64,000 nucleotides of DNA from Holtermannia corniformis (lineage: Eukaryota > Basidiomycota > Tremellomycetes > Holtermanniales). The position numbers and the translations under genes are program-made. Where the stretch lies: NCBI GenBank assembly GCA_001599935.1, contig BCIJ01000020.1, forward strand, positions 319,377-383,376. Reading direction: 5' to 3'. Positions 11,766 through 24,092 of the stretch are shown one piece after another. The notes under the pieces are model-generated. The model saw only the letters and a list, made by a program, of their open reading frames with translations, searched no databases and was not told where the DNA came from. Numbering within the stretch: position 1 is the stretch's first letter; each line of letters opens with the position of its first letter.

Positions 11766-13056
11766 CTAGACAACACCTTCGATCACAACCGCGTCATTCC
11801 CCATCCCGCCCAAATCCTGCTCCTGTGACTCATCCCCCGCACGCTTCCTATGGCGCGCCTTGATCTCGCCGCTCTGAATCCGCGCCTGAGTGATCGCTTT
11901 GGCAGCCATCGAAACCTTGGTGCCGTACAGCCCGCTGAATACGATCCAGTCCTTCCCGCTAAGCTCCCAGCCTCTGTAGATTGTCCGACGCTGGCAATAA
12001 ATCTGGTTGCCGCGTCGCCACTCGTGCGGCCAGTCTTTGAGAGGGACAGTGAGACCTGCGGCTGCATCGCCTTGGAGCCATTGTTGAACTGCGTGCTGGG
12101 GTGTGGCTGCGGCTGGGATGATGGGTGCTGTGGCGGCCGCTGAGGCCCGCTTGTTGGGTTTGGGGGAGCGCTTGGACTGTTTAGCCGGTGAAGCGGGTGC
12201 TTCTGGTGGAGTTGGGACGGTCGCATCGTTTGAGCCAGCGTGAATCGTCAGCTGCGGTTGGCTGAGAAGCATGAAACTTACTTTGAGTCTGCGTCTCTGC
12301 AACATTTTCGGTCACCACCCGAGCCCTCGGCGCAGACTGACTCATCTCTTGCGTCAGATTGAGCCCGTATAGATTCTTGAGACTGTTAACGATGCGCCTG
12401 TTCATCTTGCCAACTTGCGAGCTCAGGACGTTCAAGCGGGCAAGGCAGTCGTCGTTGCCAATCGGGTGTCCGACACCAGCAGCTACTGCTTGTGCTGGAG
12501 ACTGTATCAAGCGCGTCTGCAGCGCTGTTATGCCCTCCAATAGCCTCTGTTGGTTCGCTATTGTGTCGGTGTAGGTCTGGGCAAGGGACGTGGCGATGTG
12601 CAAGGTGAACTGGTCGAGATGCGAACGAGGTGGTTTGGCAGCTGGCGGTGCAGGATGTGATGGCGCGGGTGTTTCGGATTCCATATTCTGCGACTGCTGT
12701 GGCTGTTGCTCTGCCTGCTGCGCCTCGAGGGTATATTGCAAGCTGTGTGCCTCGGGCACCAACGGCATACTGGCAAAGTAGCTCGCCACAGCAGCTGCCG
12801 TCTGTTGATCGCCCGTCGAGCGAACAGAAGACTCGCTACCACGCTCGCCCGCTGGCCACGATGGCTGAGCGTAGGCATGCCACGGCGCTGCAGTCACGGA
12901 ATCCAGCGTGTCAAGCGCAGGGTCGACGACCCCGGCTCGGGACAGCGACCCCTCGTGATTTGTCCGAGCTCGCTTTGGCGACGTCTCATGCGGACTATCA
13001 TCCTGTGTTGTCGAAAGGGCGCGTTTCGACTGCGATAGAGACTCGAGAGAGGTCAT
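11766..13056 (-). CDS. Putative GCR1_C-like DNA-binding protein
   Basis: Two exons. The intron runs from a GTAAGT donor near 12287 to an AG after CCACC, and removing it joins QTQ to KAPASPAKQSKRS. The N-terminal half is low-complexity and Gln/Pro/Ser-rich, then helical (TYTDTIANQQRLLEGI; SSQVGKMNRRIVNSLKNLYG), which could oligomerise. After a Lys/Ser/Pro linker the C-terminal domain reads VQQWLQGDA, PLKDWPHEWRRG and YCQRRTIYRGWE. Its Trp/Arg pattern resembles the GCR1_C domain of Gcr1/Hot1/Msn1-type regulators, which bind DNA in the nucleus. The ATG at 13056 is used because the longer reading frame begins at TTG. The family assignment is tentative; that it is a real two-exon gene is better supported. 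Confidence 0.55.
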
Positions 13057-13290
13057 TTGCTGCTGCCGGTCCGTCGCAAGTCGAGACCAAACAGGGCGCG
13101 GCCTAAAACCTTTTAGCTCGTGATTCCGATATGTCACGTGATTGCGTGTTCCGGTGGCAGCTCTTCGTGGCTCCGTTGCCTCTTCGAAGGCGTACAGGAT
13201 TCCATGATAGAATGGAGTACAGCCTTCCAAACTTCACCAAGGTTTTGACTTCCCGAAAAGGTCTGTGCGCACAGAGTTCGCGCTTTGAAC

Positions 13291-13602
13291 ATGGACCTGC
13301 CAACATCCGACGGATACCAGGTGTCAGCGCCCAACAAGCGCACTCAGGTCTTTTTCATCGCCAATCTTGCTCCGCAGGCTACGGTGACAGCGGAGACGCA
13401 GTGGCAGCTGTGTGCAGTCGAAAGCTACCATACAGGTCGGTGGCAATTGAGGGAGCACAGCGCGATCGATACAGTCATGGTGACAGAGCGCCTTCGCGAG
13501 CTCGAGGCGGCGGGGGCAGTGGTGATAGCGGAAGGTGCAGACGCCCGAAAGGCGTGCCGCGAGCTACTCAGTGCCGTTGGGACTGGAACGCTGCAATGCT
13601 GA
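13291..13602 (+). CDS. Hypothetical protein, 103 residues
   Basis: Intronless ORF divergent from the GCR1_C-like gene (235 bp between start codons). The product starts MDLPTSDGYQ and shows alternating hydrophobic stretches (TQVFFIANLAP; WQLCAVESYH) then a helix-like end (VTERLRELEAAGAVVIAEGA) and a C-terminal Cys. No signal peptide or membrane span is evident. I do not recognise a family. Support is ORF length, a proper ATG and a position with no competing gene. Confidence 0.42.
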   Translation: MDLPTSDGYQVSAPNKRTQVFFIANLAPQATVTAETQWQLCAVESYHTGRWQLREHSAIDTVMVTERLRELEAAGAVVIAEGADARKACRELLSAVGTGTLQC

Positions 13603-13790
13603 GATCGTGGGGTAGCTTGAAAGCCGGCCATGCGCCTCGCGGTGCACTTCGATCACAGTTTGATCATCTGTAGAGTTTCTGCAACAGAGTCAATCGGCAT
13701 GACGCTCTGACTGCCGATGTTCGTTACCCAGCCCTGCCGAGCCTCAAAGGTAGGCTCTGACACCTACACTCAGCGCATGCCGATCCCTCC

Positions 13791-13796
13791 TATAAG
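13791..13796 (+). promoter_or_regulatory. TATA-like element (TATAAG)
   Basis: TATAAG lies 45 bp upstream of the ATG at 13836 and is the main sign that the small ORF there is a transcribed gene. Confidence 0.45.
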
Positions 13797-13835
13797 ACGC
13801 CGTCTGATCGACGCTGCCTCCTCTTCTCACCAATC

Positions 13836-14093
13836 ATGACTGGCGTACACGACGACGGTGATCGCACGCGCTACTACGTCCAAGCTGACAAGTCAGTCGT
13901 CACTGAGACCCCGTCACGGACACAGTCGACGTACTACACTCGGCACCCTTGGAACGCCCGGACGAAAGAGTACGGATACGGGGCGCCGACAGATGCGAAA
14001 GCCATCAGTGATGCTCGCATACTGTCGAGCACAGAAGTATCTGCCTTTCGGCAACACCTGGAGAAAGTGACTAGTGGCAGTGAAAGCTCGTAG
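13836..14093 (+). CDS. Hypothetical small hydrophilic protein, 85 residues
   Basis: Single-exon ORF with a TATAAG 45 bp upstream. The product is polar and Tyr/Arg/Thr-rich (RTRYYVQADKS; QSTYYTRHPWNARTKEYGYG) with a C-terminal helix-like stretch (EVSAFRQHLEKV). No signal peptide, membrane segment or known family is recognised. It sits in a cluster of four small unrecognised genes between 13.3 and 15.1 kb. Confidence 0.42.
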   Translation: MTGVHDDGDRTRYYVQADKSVVTETPSRTQSTYYTRHPWNARTKEYGYGAPTDAKAISDARILSSTEVSAFRQHLEKVTSGSESS

Positions 14094-14250
14094 ACCTTTC
14101 ACTGCTCCATACGCTCTGTGTGAGTGCCTCAGGATGCATTTGATGAACAGCCGAGCAGAGTCTTGCACGGTGCATTCAGCGACCACGCGCCTACAATCTG
14201 TACTACCAGTAAGCGTTGTAGTCCTTGTCAAGCCCGGTAGTGGAGTCTTT

Positions 14251-14463
14251 TTACTCGGGCGGCAGCTGGATCGACATGGAAATCCACTCGTCATCTGTCC
14301 TTTCCATAGACAGTTCAGGTGGGTTTGACTCGGTAACCAAAGTGAATCTCCACTGGCGATCGTTGCTATCACAGTGGGTCCCACGCTCATCAGTCGTCTG
14401 AGTATCTTGATCTGGTGCGGTGTCGCAATCGCATGTCTTGTGGTTCTGGATGCAATTGTCCAT
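14251..14463 (-). CDS. Hypothetical small protein, 70 residues, possible relative of the 14842-15111 gene
   Basis: Single-exon ORF with an ATG at 14463. The N-terminus is Asp/Cys-rich (NHKTCDCDTAPDQD). The second half has the pattern QWRFTLV, then WISMSIQL, which aligns loosely with the EWRYEYR and AIRITVRL blocks of the next minus-strand small gene. No known family is recognised. The similarity could be chance at this length. Confidence 0.38.
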   Translation of the reverse strand: MDNCIQNHKTCDCDTAPDQDTQTTDERGTHCDSNDRQWRFTLVTESNPPELSMERTDDEWISMSIQLPPE

Positions 14464-14841
14464 GCGAAATTGTTGCAGTACGGGTTAGTCGGAGATTACG
14501 TTTGTCATGTTGAGTTGAGGGTGGGTAAAACGCGCAGATAAAATACAAATGCATCGCGCTTTGTACGTCCCGAGTGTGGCTGGGTGACAAGGGAGTACTT
14601 GAGAAGACAGTTGAACAACGCTACTCTGACATCTCAAATGACCATCGCGATGGATTGGTCTCATCAAAGTCCACATTGCGAAGGCAAACGCGATTGCGCG
14701 AAGAGAAGCCTCGATTCTTATCAACAGTCGCGCTAGTGTTGCGATGGCGCGAGATGTGAACACGGAGGAACATTGCGTCATCATTGTTGTAATGGAAGCG
14801 ACCGACTCTACCTGCGTGCGCAAATGAGATGTCATTCCATC
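14464..14841. other. Intergenic stretch between two small minus-strand genes
   Basis: Contains a 116-codon minus-strand ORF (14485-14835) with an ATG but no family motif and unconvincing composition. Nothing else seen. Confidence 0.4.
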
Positions 14842-15111
14842 TTATGCGGTAGGCGGTTCATCAGGAAGCACAGTGCCCGTCCCATCCCCAGCATTCAGCC
14901 GTACGGTAATCCTAATGGCCGGTTTCGGGAGATAGGTCAGTGACGTGATCAAGTGCCCTTGGTCATCATGTCTGTACTCGTAGCGCCACTCGCCATCTAT
15001 ACTCGTGACGGTCGCTTCAGAGCCCGTCGTTGCCGGGCTCGTGTCCGCCAGCGACTTTTCGCCAATGTGCTGTTTCTTGAAATCAGTCAGGATTTGAAAA
15101 AAATTACTCAT
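14842..15111 (-). CDS. Hypothetical small protein, 89 residues
   Basis: Single-exon ORF starting at an ATG preceded by a short T-rich tract on the coding strand. The product begins MSNFFQILTDFKKQHIG and contains DGEWRYEYRHDDQG and PAIRITVRLNAG, suggesting a small beta-rich domain, then an acidic Pro-containing tail. No family recognised. See the 14251-14463 gene for a possible diverged copy. It ends 232 bp from the CCT6 stop region. Confidence 0.42.
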   Translation of the reverse strand: MSNFFQILTDFKKQHIGEKSLADTSPATTGSEATVTSIDGEWRYEYRHDDQGHLITSLTYLPKPAIRITVRLNAGDGTGTVLPDEPPTA

Positions 15112-15343
15112 GGCTCACAGCGCAAGGAGAGATTCGCGATGGCAGCTTGGGAAGTCTTGCGTTTGGCGAGGGACGCGTATCAAGGGAGCCAAGCTGCGAG
15201 CCCCGCTTACAGTGGCAATCTCACTTTGCAGTCCGCAGACACATTCAGCTGCAGTCGTAGAAGACCATGGTGATATAGTTAATGTAATACGCGCCCCGAA
15301 GCGTGCGAAAAGACAATGCATCATGTGTTCTGCCCGACATCCC

Positions 15344-17609
15344 TCATTGCCCATTCGCGTCTGGCTTGAGCCTGTTTGCACGCCATCAGCATGCCATGCA
15401 GGCGCAGGTCTGCAAGGTCACTCACGAGGATCGTCCCGCACGCAGAATCTCATCTGTCCCGAGCAGGTTGACGGCAATGACAGAACTGCGAGCATCGTCA
15501 GCGAAGCGCACTCATCGGACCAAGCGAGACCCACCATGAGTGGATCATGTGCCGCTTGACGCGGTAGTTGTCCCAGATGCCCTCAACCGTTGGGTCGAAT
15601 GGCTCGCCCGACTGCAAGTCGAGACCGACAATGTTACCCTCGGCCGCCTCGTCCTATTCAACATCAACCTTGGCCCGCCACAACGAACCAGTCGACACAC
15701 CTGCAAAGCCACGATGGCGTCTTGGACATCAAAGCCACCGTTGGCAGCCAAGACCTTCGGGATGATCAGCAGCGCCTCGGCGTACGCTTGCACGCCGAGC
15801 TTGCTGCGACCCTTGGCCTCGTTCTTGGTCACGGTCATGAGGTGGTGCGCGCACGCGACTTCAAACGCGCCAGCGCCTGGGATCAGCGACTTGTCCTCGA
15901 GCGCGTTCTTGACGGCGCGGAAGCCGTCCTTGAGCGCTTCGTGGATCTGGGCGATGGTGTGGGCGTTTGGGCCTGCGTGTGTAAGCTGGTGATCAGAAGT
16001 GTACACGTCGACTGACCCTTGATGAGCATGGTAACACTCTTGGGCTCCTTGACCTGCTCGACAAAGGTGAACTTTTCCTCGCCGAGCGTGTGCTCGTACA
16101 CGAGCCCAGCGTAACCGAGCACATCGGGTGACAAGTCGTCGACCGAGTTTTGGGCCGTACCACCGCACGCAAACTGCAATCTGTCGGTACCGCATCAGCC
16201 CTGCTCTCGCTCAGAGTCGTCCCACCGCACCGCTCCATGTTCCTCCGCTTGGCCCGACGCAGGGGAAAGATGCCATTCTTGACCAAGACGTCGAGACTCA
16301 TTGGGTCAATGCCCTTTTGGTTGATCAACACAAAGCCCTTTTGCTGCTCGCCCGAGCCGACAGCCACGTCGCACACGGCGTTCTTGAGCTCGACAATCTT
16401 GCGCAGCTTGTCGTCGACGAAGCGGCGTTCCGATTCGACGAGCTTTTCCCGCTGCTCGGCGTTCGAGTAGAAGAATGACGAGTTGACCTCGGTCTTTTCG
16501 TATTCGAGCGAGACGTTGAGCGTAAGCACAAAGGCGTTGGTGACGCGCTTGGGCGCGTCGGGGTGGCGTGGGCCGTCTGTGTCGTGAGCGTCAGCGATCC
16601 GCCAAGGTAGACAATGGGCGGCACTGACGGTCAAGGACCAGACCGCGAACGAGCTGCGTCTCGGATTCACTTCGGTGCTGCATCTTCATGACCTCGATCA
16701 TGTCGAGGTTGTGACCAAAGTCTTCGTCCTCGATCGCCATGACCGAGTCGACGACGTCTGGCGCGAGCTGCGCCGCAAGCTTGTGGTGCAGCTTGGTGCC
16801 GAGTGCGGTCAGAGCGACAGAGATCAAGGTGGAGCGGTCAAGTGTTGGAGTCTGCCTGTACGAGTCGAGGAACTGTGGGGGATCAGCTAGCGAGCGAGCT
16901 CGGGCGGTAGTATTTACCTTCAACGCGGCGTCCTTGGCAATGTCATACCCTTGGCCGATGACGCGGGGGTGGATACCCTCTGATGTGTACCGCTCCGACT
17001 GCTTGAGGAGCTCGCCGATGAGCAGCACGACCGACGTCGCGCCATCACCGTCCGCCGAGCCCGAAGAAGCCGCACGGGCAATCATGGCTGCACAAGGGTG
17101 CTGCCGTGCGTTAGACAGGTTTGATCGCCGTCTACAGGTCACATACCTGAATGCTCATCTCCTTGAGTAAAGTGTTTCCGCCCTAGCAGCACGGTCAGCT
17201 ATAGTCCTTGGACCGGTGATCCCCGAACCTTGGTCATCTTGATTGCTACGACATGTCAGTAAGGCTGGATCAAGTTGAGAATCTACACATACCTCCGGCA
17301 CCATCCACAAGCATTTTGATGCTTCCTCGAGGACCTAGAGTGGTGCATCAGCCGCTGAGCGAGCGAACAGACGCGCACGACGAACCGAGATTCGATTTGA
17401 GCACGTTGGCCAATCCCATGGCACCTATAGAGTGTGTTGAGTATAGCCTCTTTGATAAACCTAGGGCATCAACCCACCAGCCTATGACGAGGATCAGCTT
17501 GAAAGTCATCTCGAGCTGAGCACGGCCGTCGACGTACCGTGTTGGCCGCCAGAGCCTGGGAGCGCTTGAGCACCTCGGCCCGCGGGTTCAGCGCCTCGAT
17601 TCCAGACAT
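15344..17609 (-). CDS. CCT6: T-complex protein 1 subunit zeta (CCT6)
   Basis: One of eight subunits of the cytosolic TRiC/CCT chaperonin that folds actin, tubulin and WD40 proteins. Group II chaperonin signatures are clear: [16 protein letters not shown] and [14 protein letters not shown] (ATP-binding apical/equatorial blocks), [19 protein letters not shown], the CCT6 feature [44 protein letters not shown] and [18 protein letters not shown]. The ending [14 protein letters not shown] is followed by [18 protein letters not shown]. About 13 short introns interrupt it, giving about 550 residues. One exon is only 4 nt (17478-17481); without it the frame between NT and GAMGLANVL is lost. The ATG at 17609 gives [20 protein letters not shown], matching the family N-terminus. 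Confidence 0.96.
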
Positions 17610-18177
17610 TGCGTATACTGCCAATGGTCAGCATGAGCTCATGCATGGCGTCTAGTGGACCGGAACTCGTACCAGTCGCGTTCTGAATTCCCGGGTGGTT
17701 CTTTGCGTTTTCTTCACGCCGTCGCTTGTCGTTTTCGCGTCGTTGATCAAGACTGATCCGTACCGACTGTGTAGAGCTCTGTGGTGCGCTGTCCGAGTGA
17801 GATTGCGCCGAGTTTGCGTGCGGTGGAAGGTGTCGGATGAACACTAGAAATCGACTGTGGCGCGGTGGTTTATTTGCGCGCACCGTGAACCCGCACAAAG
17901 GGGAATGCACTCGATCCACTGTCGTCTTTCCGCTCACTGCGACCACTGCAGAGTAGTAGACAGGCTGGATCCATCGCCCGACGAGTCTGTCAGAGCACTG
18001 CGCCCGCTGCCTAAGTCATTCCGTTTGTATTTAGCGCACTGGACCACGCTTGAGAGCGAATTGAGCATCTATTCCCCGATCCGTGTCAGCACCTCGTCTA
18101 GCGATCCATTCCGGTCAAGTGAGTGCAGGACGAGGACAGCGCCGAGGATGGTCAAGCAATGTGCTAAAGTCGCCAGT
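17610..18177. other. Divergent intergenic region, CCT6 and PAP1
   Basis: About 570 bp between start codons. No RNA gene recognised. A GTGAGT...CCAG segment just before 18178 could be a 5'UTR intron of PAP1 (inference). Confidence 0.4.
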
Positions 18178-20759
<2,582 letters not shown>

Positions 20760-20947
20760 TCGGTAACGTATCGTTGGTGTTTTCTTGACTGTCTTTGCCG
20801 CATGTGTTCGACTCGCTTGTTTGTATATATAGCCGTGTCAATGCATAGTGCTCGTGTATAACCAATCGCAGCAGTGCAGCGAGCTTGCTGAGATAGTCTG
20901 CGCACGGCCATGCGCGTCGAGTTACGCAAAAAGATAACCCTGACATT

Positions 20948-21124
20948 GAAAGCCGGTAGTGCAAGGGCTGGCACGTCGTGACTTCATCATAGCACAAGTA
21001 CTAGAGGACGAGCCGGGCAGTGATAAATAATCATGACAGGAGTGCCCTAGTGGGGCACGTAACTGAGTCATGCAGTTACAGAACAGATACTACACATGAT
21101 CTTAGCCAAGAGGCCCAGAGTGAT
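20948..21124 (-). ncRNA. U2: U2 spliceosomal snRNA
   Basis: Read on the minus strand from 21124, the sequence begins ATCACTCTGGGCCTCTTGGC and continues TAAGATCATGTGTAGTATCT then GTTCTG. This matches the universal U2 5' end, stem I and the GTAGTA branch-site recognition region. A stem-loop II with GTAACTG...CAGTTAC arms follows, then a second hairpin GTGCCCCACTAGGGCAC, an Sm-like site (ATTATTTATC), and a 3' stem with the loop CTTGCACTAC, comparable to U2 stem IV. The total of about 177 nt is normal for U2. The 3' end (20948) is estimated from the last stem. It shares a 302 bp upstream region with the TFIIIC6-like gene on the other strand. Confidence 0.93.
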
Positions 21125-21426
21125 GCTTGATTTCTACGAGTGGGGTTATGAACTGCAAGATGGGGATCAGTGGTGGATAATGTGATCCGCGGGCAAAGGG
21201 TATTGGGACCGTGCACGAGTGGCTGTGCGGTCGCGAGCGAACATCTTCGAGTGATGCGTCGCTAAGAGCAATGATGCCAACTAGATCCTTGGGACAGCTC
21301 TGCGTACTTTGGTTTGCGCCAACGCTCAAAGACAGTAAGGATGCCACTTTGCGCTTTCCCACGGATGCCACGTCTGTGGCCAGTCGTACGTGCAAGCTGA
21401 AACGCGTCTACATTGATAAAAGCATC
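21125..21426. other. Shared upstream region of U2 snRNA and TFIIIC6-like gene
   Basis: 302 bp between the U2 5' end and the ATG at 21427. An ATAACC-type element sits about 25 bp upstream of U2, and GATAAAA lies just upstream of 21427. The U2 promoter presumably lies here (inference). Confidence 0.4.
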
Positions 21427-22576
21427 ATGCTGGATCCCGGCCCGTCGACGCTGTTCGGCGATGGCTGGCGTGCTGTCGACTCGTTCCACGATGTCGACGA
21501 TCTAGACGACTATGAGACGGATGAGGAGGTCTGTTACGACGAGCACCGAGTGGTAGCAGGTACTGATGTCGACGTAGGAACTCTATGTCACGCTCGATAT
21601 GGGCACTTCGATGGATCCTAGATTCATTGCGCAGAGTAACGACTACCAGCTGATTGTGAGCGAACGGTCTGAACTGGATGAGCGATCTGACGCCTACGCT
21701 TGCAGGGCCTCGATACGGCCACGCCATTTCTCCGCGTGGGCGCTCAGGTGTTTTGCGGGACCGTGGAAGAGATGACTGGATCCGAGGTCATTTATCGTCT
21801 AGTCCGGGGTAGGTTGGGCTTGTCCATTGATTTGTCGCTGACTCTTGGATGCGCCAGACCCGCTCGACCCGCACAATGCCCACCACCCACCGAAACACAT
21901 TGCTGACCACCGGATTGCCTTTCACCCCGTCACCCTCGTTTCGCACCACCAATCCGCAGCCGAGCCAGAACCGCGACCGCAACTGCAACCCGGACTTACG
22001 GCCGAGACGATTGCCGAACTCGAGCGCGACGAGACGCCGTTGCATGAGCATGACCTCGCCGAACCGCCTGCATCGCTGCAAGCGACGGACGAGGATGCAG
22101 ACTTTTATCGGCGTGAAGCGACGCGCGCGCTGATTGCGGATGCAAAAGCTAGAGGCGAGACACCGGTCGCTTGGTCGAGGAGGAAGGGACCGGCCCAGGC
22201 TAAGAACGTGGATGCTGGCGATGGGTCGGAGGCGGATGCTGAAGCGAGTGCGAGCGCGAGAGGAAGAGGACGAGGAAGAGGGAGGGGGAGGGGGCGTGGC
22301 AAGAGTGCGACAGCTACGACGACGACGACCAGAGGGGCGCCGAGGGGCAGACCGAGGGGCAGGCCTAGGGGTAGGGGTAGAGGACGGGGCGGGATCGGCT
22401 TGCTTGTCCCGATGGGGGATTTGCAAGTTGGGGAAACCGAAGCGGGGACAGCAGAGGCTAGTCCTACGGCAACAATCAATGACGACACGGATCCGGGAGA
22501 GGGCAGTGCCGCCCCGTCTGACCGCGCTCCGAGCCCATCGCCTCCCTTGGCGAGCATCATGGACCTCGACCTCTGA
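21427..22576 (+). CDS. TFIIIC subunit 6-like protein with RGR-rich tail
   Basis: Probable Pol III transcription factor TFIIIC component (tau55/Sfc7/GTF3C6 family). Four exons. The conserved core reads ELYVTLDMGT, then NDYQLIGLDTATPFLRVGAQ and VFCGTVEEMTGSEVIYRL, the TFIIIC_sub6 beta-barrel pattern. Downstream is an acidic region (ELERDETPLHEHDLAEPP), then an Arg-Gly tract (roughly GRGRGRG, then GAPRGRPRGRPRGRGRGRG) resembling AT-hook/RGG sequence, and a Pro/Ser tail. Introns: after DYETDEE, after QLI and after VR. The start at 21427 lies just 3' of GATAAAA; a longer frame upstream exists but begins at GTG. Confidence 0.78.
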
Positions 22577-22687
22577 CCGCACCAACAGAACCGTTGTATC
22601 ATAGCCAAGGCCCTTGCCACCCTGTGTCATTCGATGCAGTCTACGATGTACATATGATACAGTGCCTCTAAGCGATCCAACCCGTCG

Positions 22688-23505
22688 TCAGACCTCTCGC
22701 CGCCGTTTCTTGCCCTTGCCGACCTCCAACTCGTCCTCGTCATCCTCCGAATCCTCGTCTTCATCCGGCGAGAACGCCGGTGGTCGCTTTGCGATCGGTG
22801 CGCCGGGACCGGCAAGAGTGCCCGTGGGTGTGGAAGCCCCGGTCCCGGTCTGAGCCTGGGATCTTTGTGCTGCAACGGCATTCTGGTGCTATACCACCAT
22901 CAGCGAGCTCGTCCGGTGGATAGCAAAGAGGAATACCTGTCGGTGCTTTGCGAGGTAGATTTTCAAAGCGGCTTCATAGTTGTCGAATCCGAGACTGCGC
23001 ATCGAGGTGAGAATGTCTTCGCCGTTGATCGTTTTCCGCTTCTCCCCGGTGCATTTGTCGGCGGCCTCGGAGGTCTGGCTGGGTCAGCACTGCGACGCGC
23101 TTCCACTTGCCGCCAAGTCAGGCTGCTGCCGTGCGCAAACGGCGACGAGAACTCACGATGAACGAGATGAATTCAGAGACGCATTCCTGTACGCACTCCT
23201 TGGCCTCTTTCGAGACCTTGGCAGCAGGCGGCAGCGCGTTCTTCATGATGCGCGATACGTTTGCAATCTATTCCACATGAGCTGCTTGGCTCGATCGTTT
23301 GGGCTAGACGCCTCACGGGCAGCCACCGATCTTGCTCCTTGTATTCCTCGACCTGAGCGTCTGTGAACACGTTTGGCGTCGCTGGAGCCGCATTGACGGA
23401 TGGTACGGGCAGGGTGCCGTTTGGGTTTGGTGCGAGCGAGGGCAGGGTTGCGAGCGGTGAGGTCGAGTCGAGGATGTCGGTCATGGGTGGGGGTTCGGCC
23501 GACAT
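22688..23505 (-). CDS. HAP3: CCAAT-binding factor subunit HAP3 / NF-YB
   Basis: Histone-fold subunit of the heterotrimeric CCAAT-binding complex (with Hap2/Hap5). Four exons give about 200 residues. The conserved core begins [20 protein letters not shown] and continues [60 protein letters not shown] and [13 protein letters not shown], nearly identical to fungal Hap3. A Pro/Ser N-terminal extension precedes it; an acidic stretch with a basic end ([20 protein letters not shown]) closes the protein. Three introns fall after LP, after SFI and after HRQ. It is tail-to-tail with the TFIIIC6-like gene (112 bp). Confidence 0.96.
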
Positions 23506-24092
23506 GCTGGCTTGGTGGATGGGATGGGCTGAGCCCTGGCCGCTGGCAACGACTGGACAGTGCAGTAGGATATGATGAGAGCGTGTTGACTAGGCTGAAG
23601 CTGGGTGCGGTCCGGCAATCCTTTGTCCTGCGATATGAGGAGCCCGTCCGCTGCGATTCTCCGAGCGATCCGTTGCCTCGACTCGCACAAACGCTCTCGT
23701 ATGTCTCCCTGGTCGTTCTGTGCTGGTCTTGACGCTGCAGACTGCCGTGCTGGTGCTCGTTGACGACGCAAAGCAGTGGATGGTGGTGGTCCTCCTTCAC
23801 GTGAGTGTGCTCCTCCAGTTTGATACAATCCAAGGGGTTCTCCACAGTCTATACTCTGCACTCCACCTCGCCAGCGTCTATCCTCGCCATCAGAGCGCAA
23901 GGGTGGATCCGAGAGCGGCGCGAGAGCGTACAGAAGCGGCGAAAAGGGCTCTCGAAACCCCAGTGGGAGGCGAAAGGAGCACAGGTCTTCACGGTCGGCA
24001 CGCAATCCCTTGAACTCGACTGCGCGTCGACGACTATCTATCGTGCTTGCTAGGCCCTTGGGTCTCGAGACTGCCAGGACCGACTCGCGAAA
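23506..24092. other. Divergent intergenic region, HAP3 and CTK1-like kinase
   Basis: About 590 bp with no family-bearing ORF. Holds the two promoters. Confidence 0.5.

Noticed and set aside
13057..13230. N-terminal extension of the GCR1_C-like protein
   Set aside because: It begins at TTG and covers the divergent promoter; the ATG at 13056 is a better start.
14485..14835. 116-residue minus-strand ORF
   Set aside because: It has an ATG but no motif and erratic composition, and lies between two better small ORFs; likely random.
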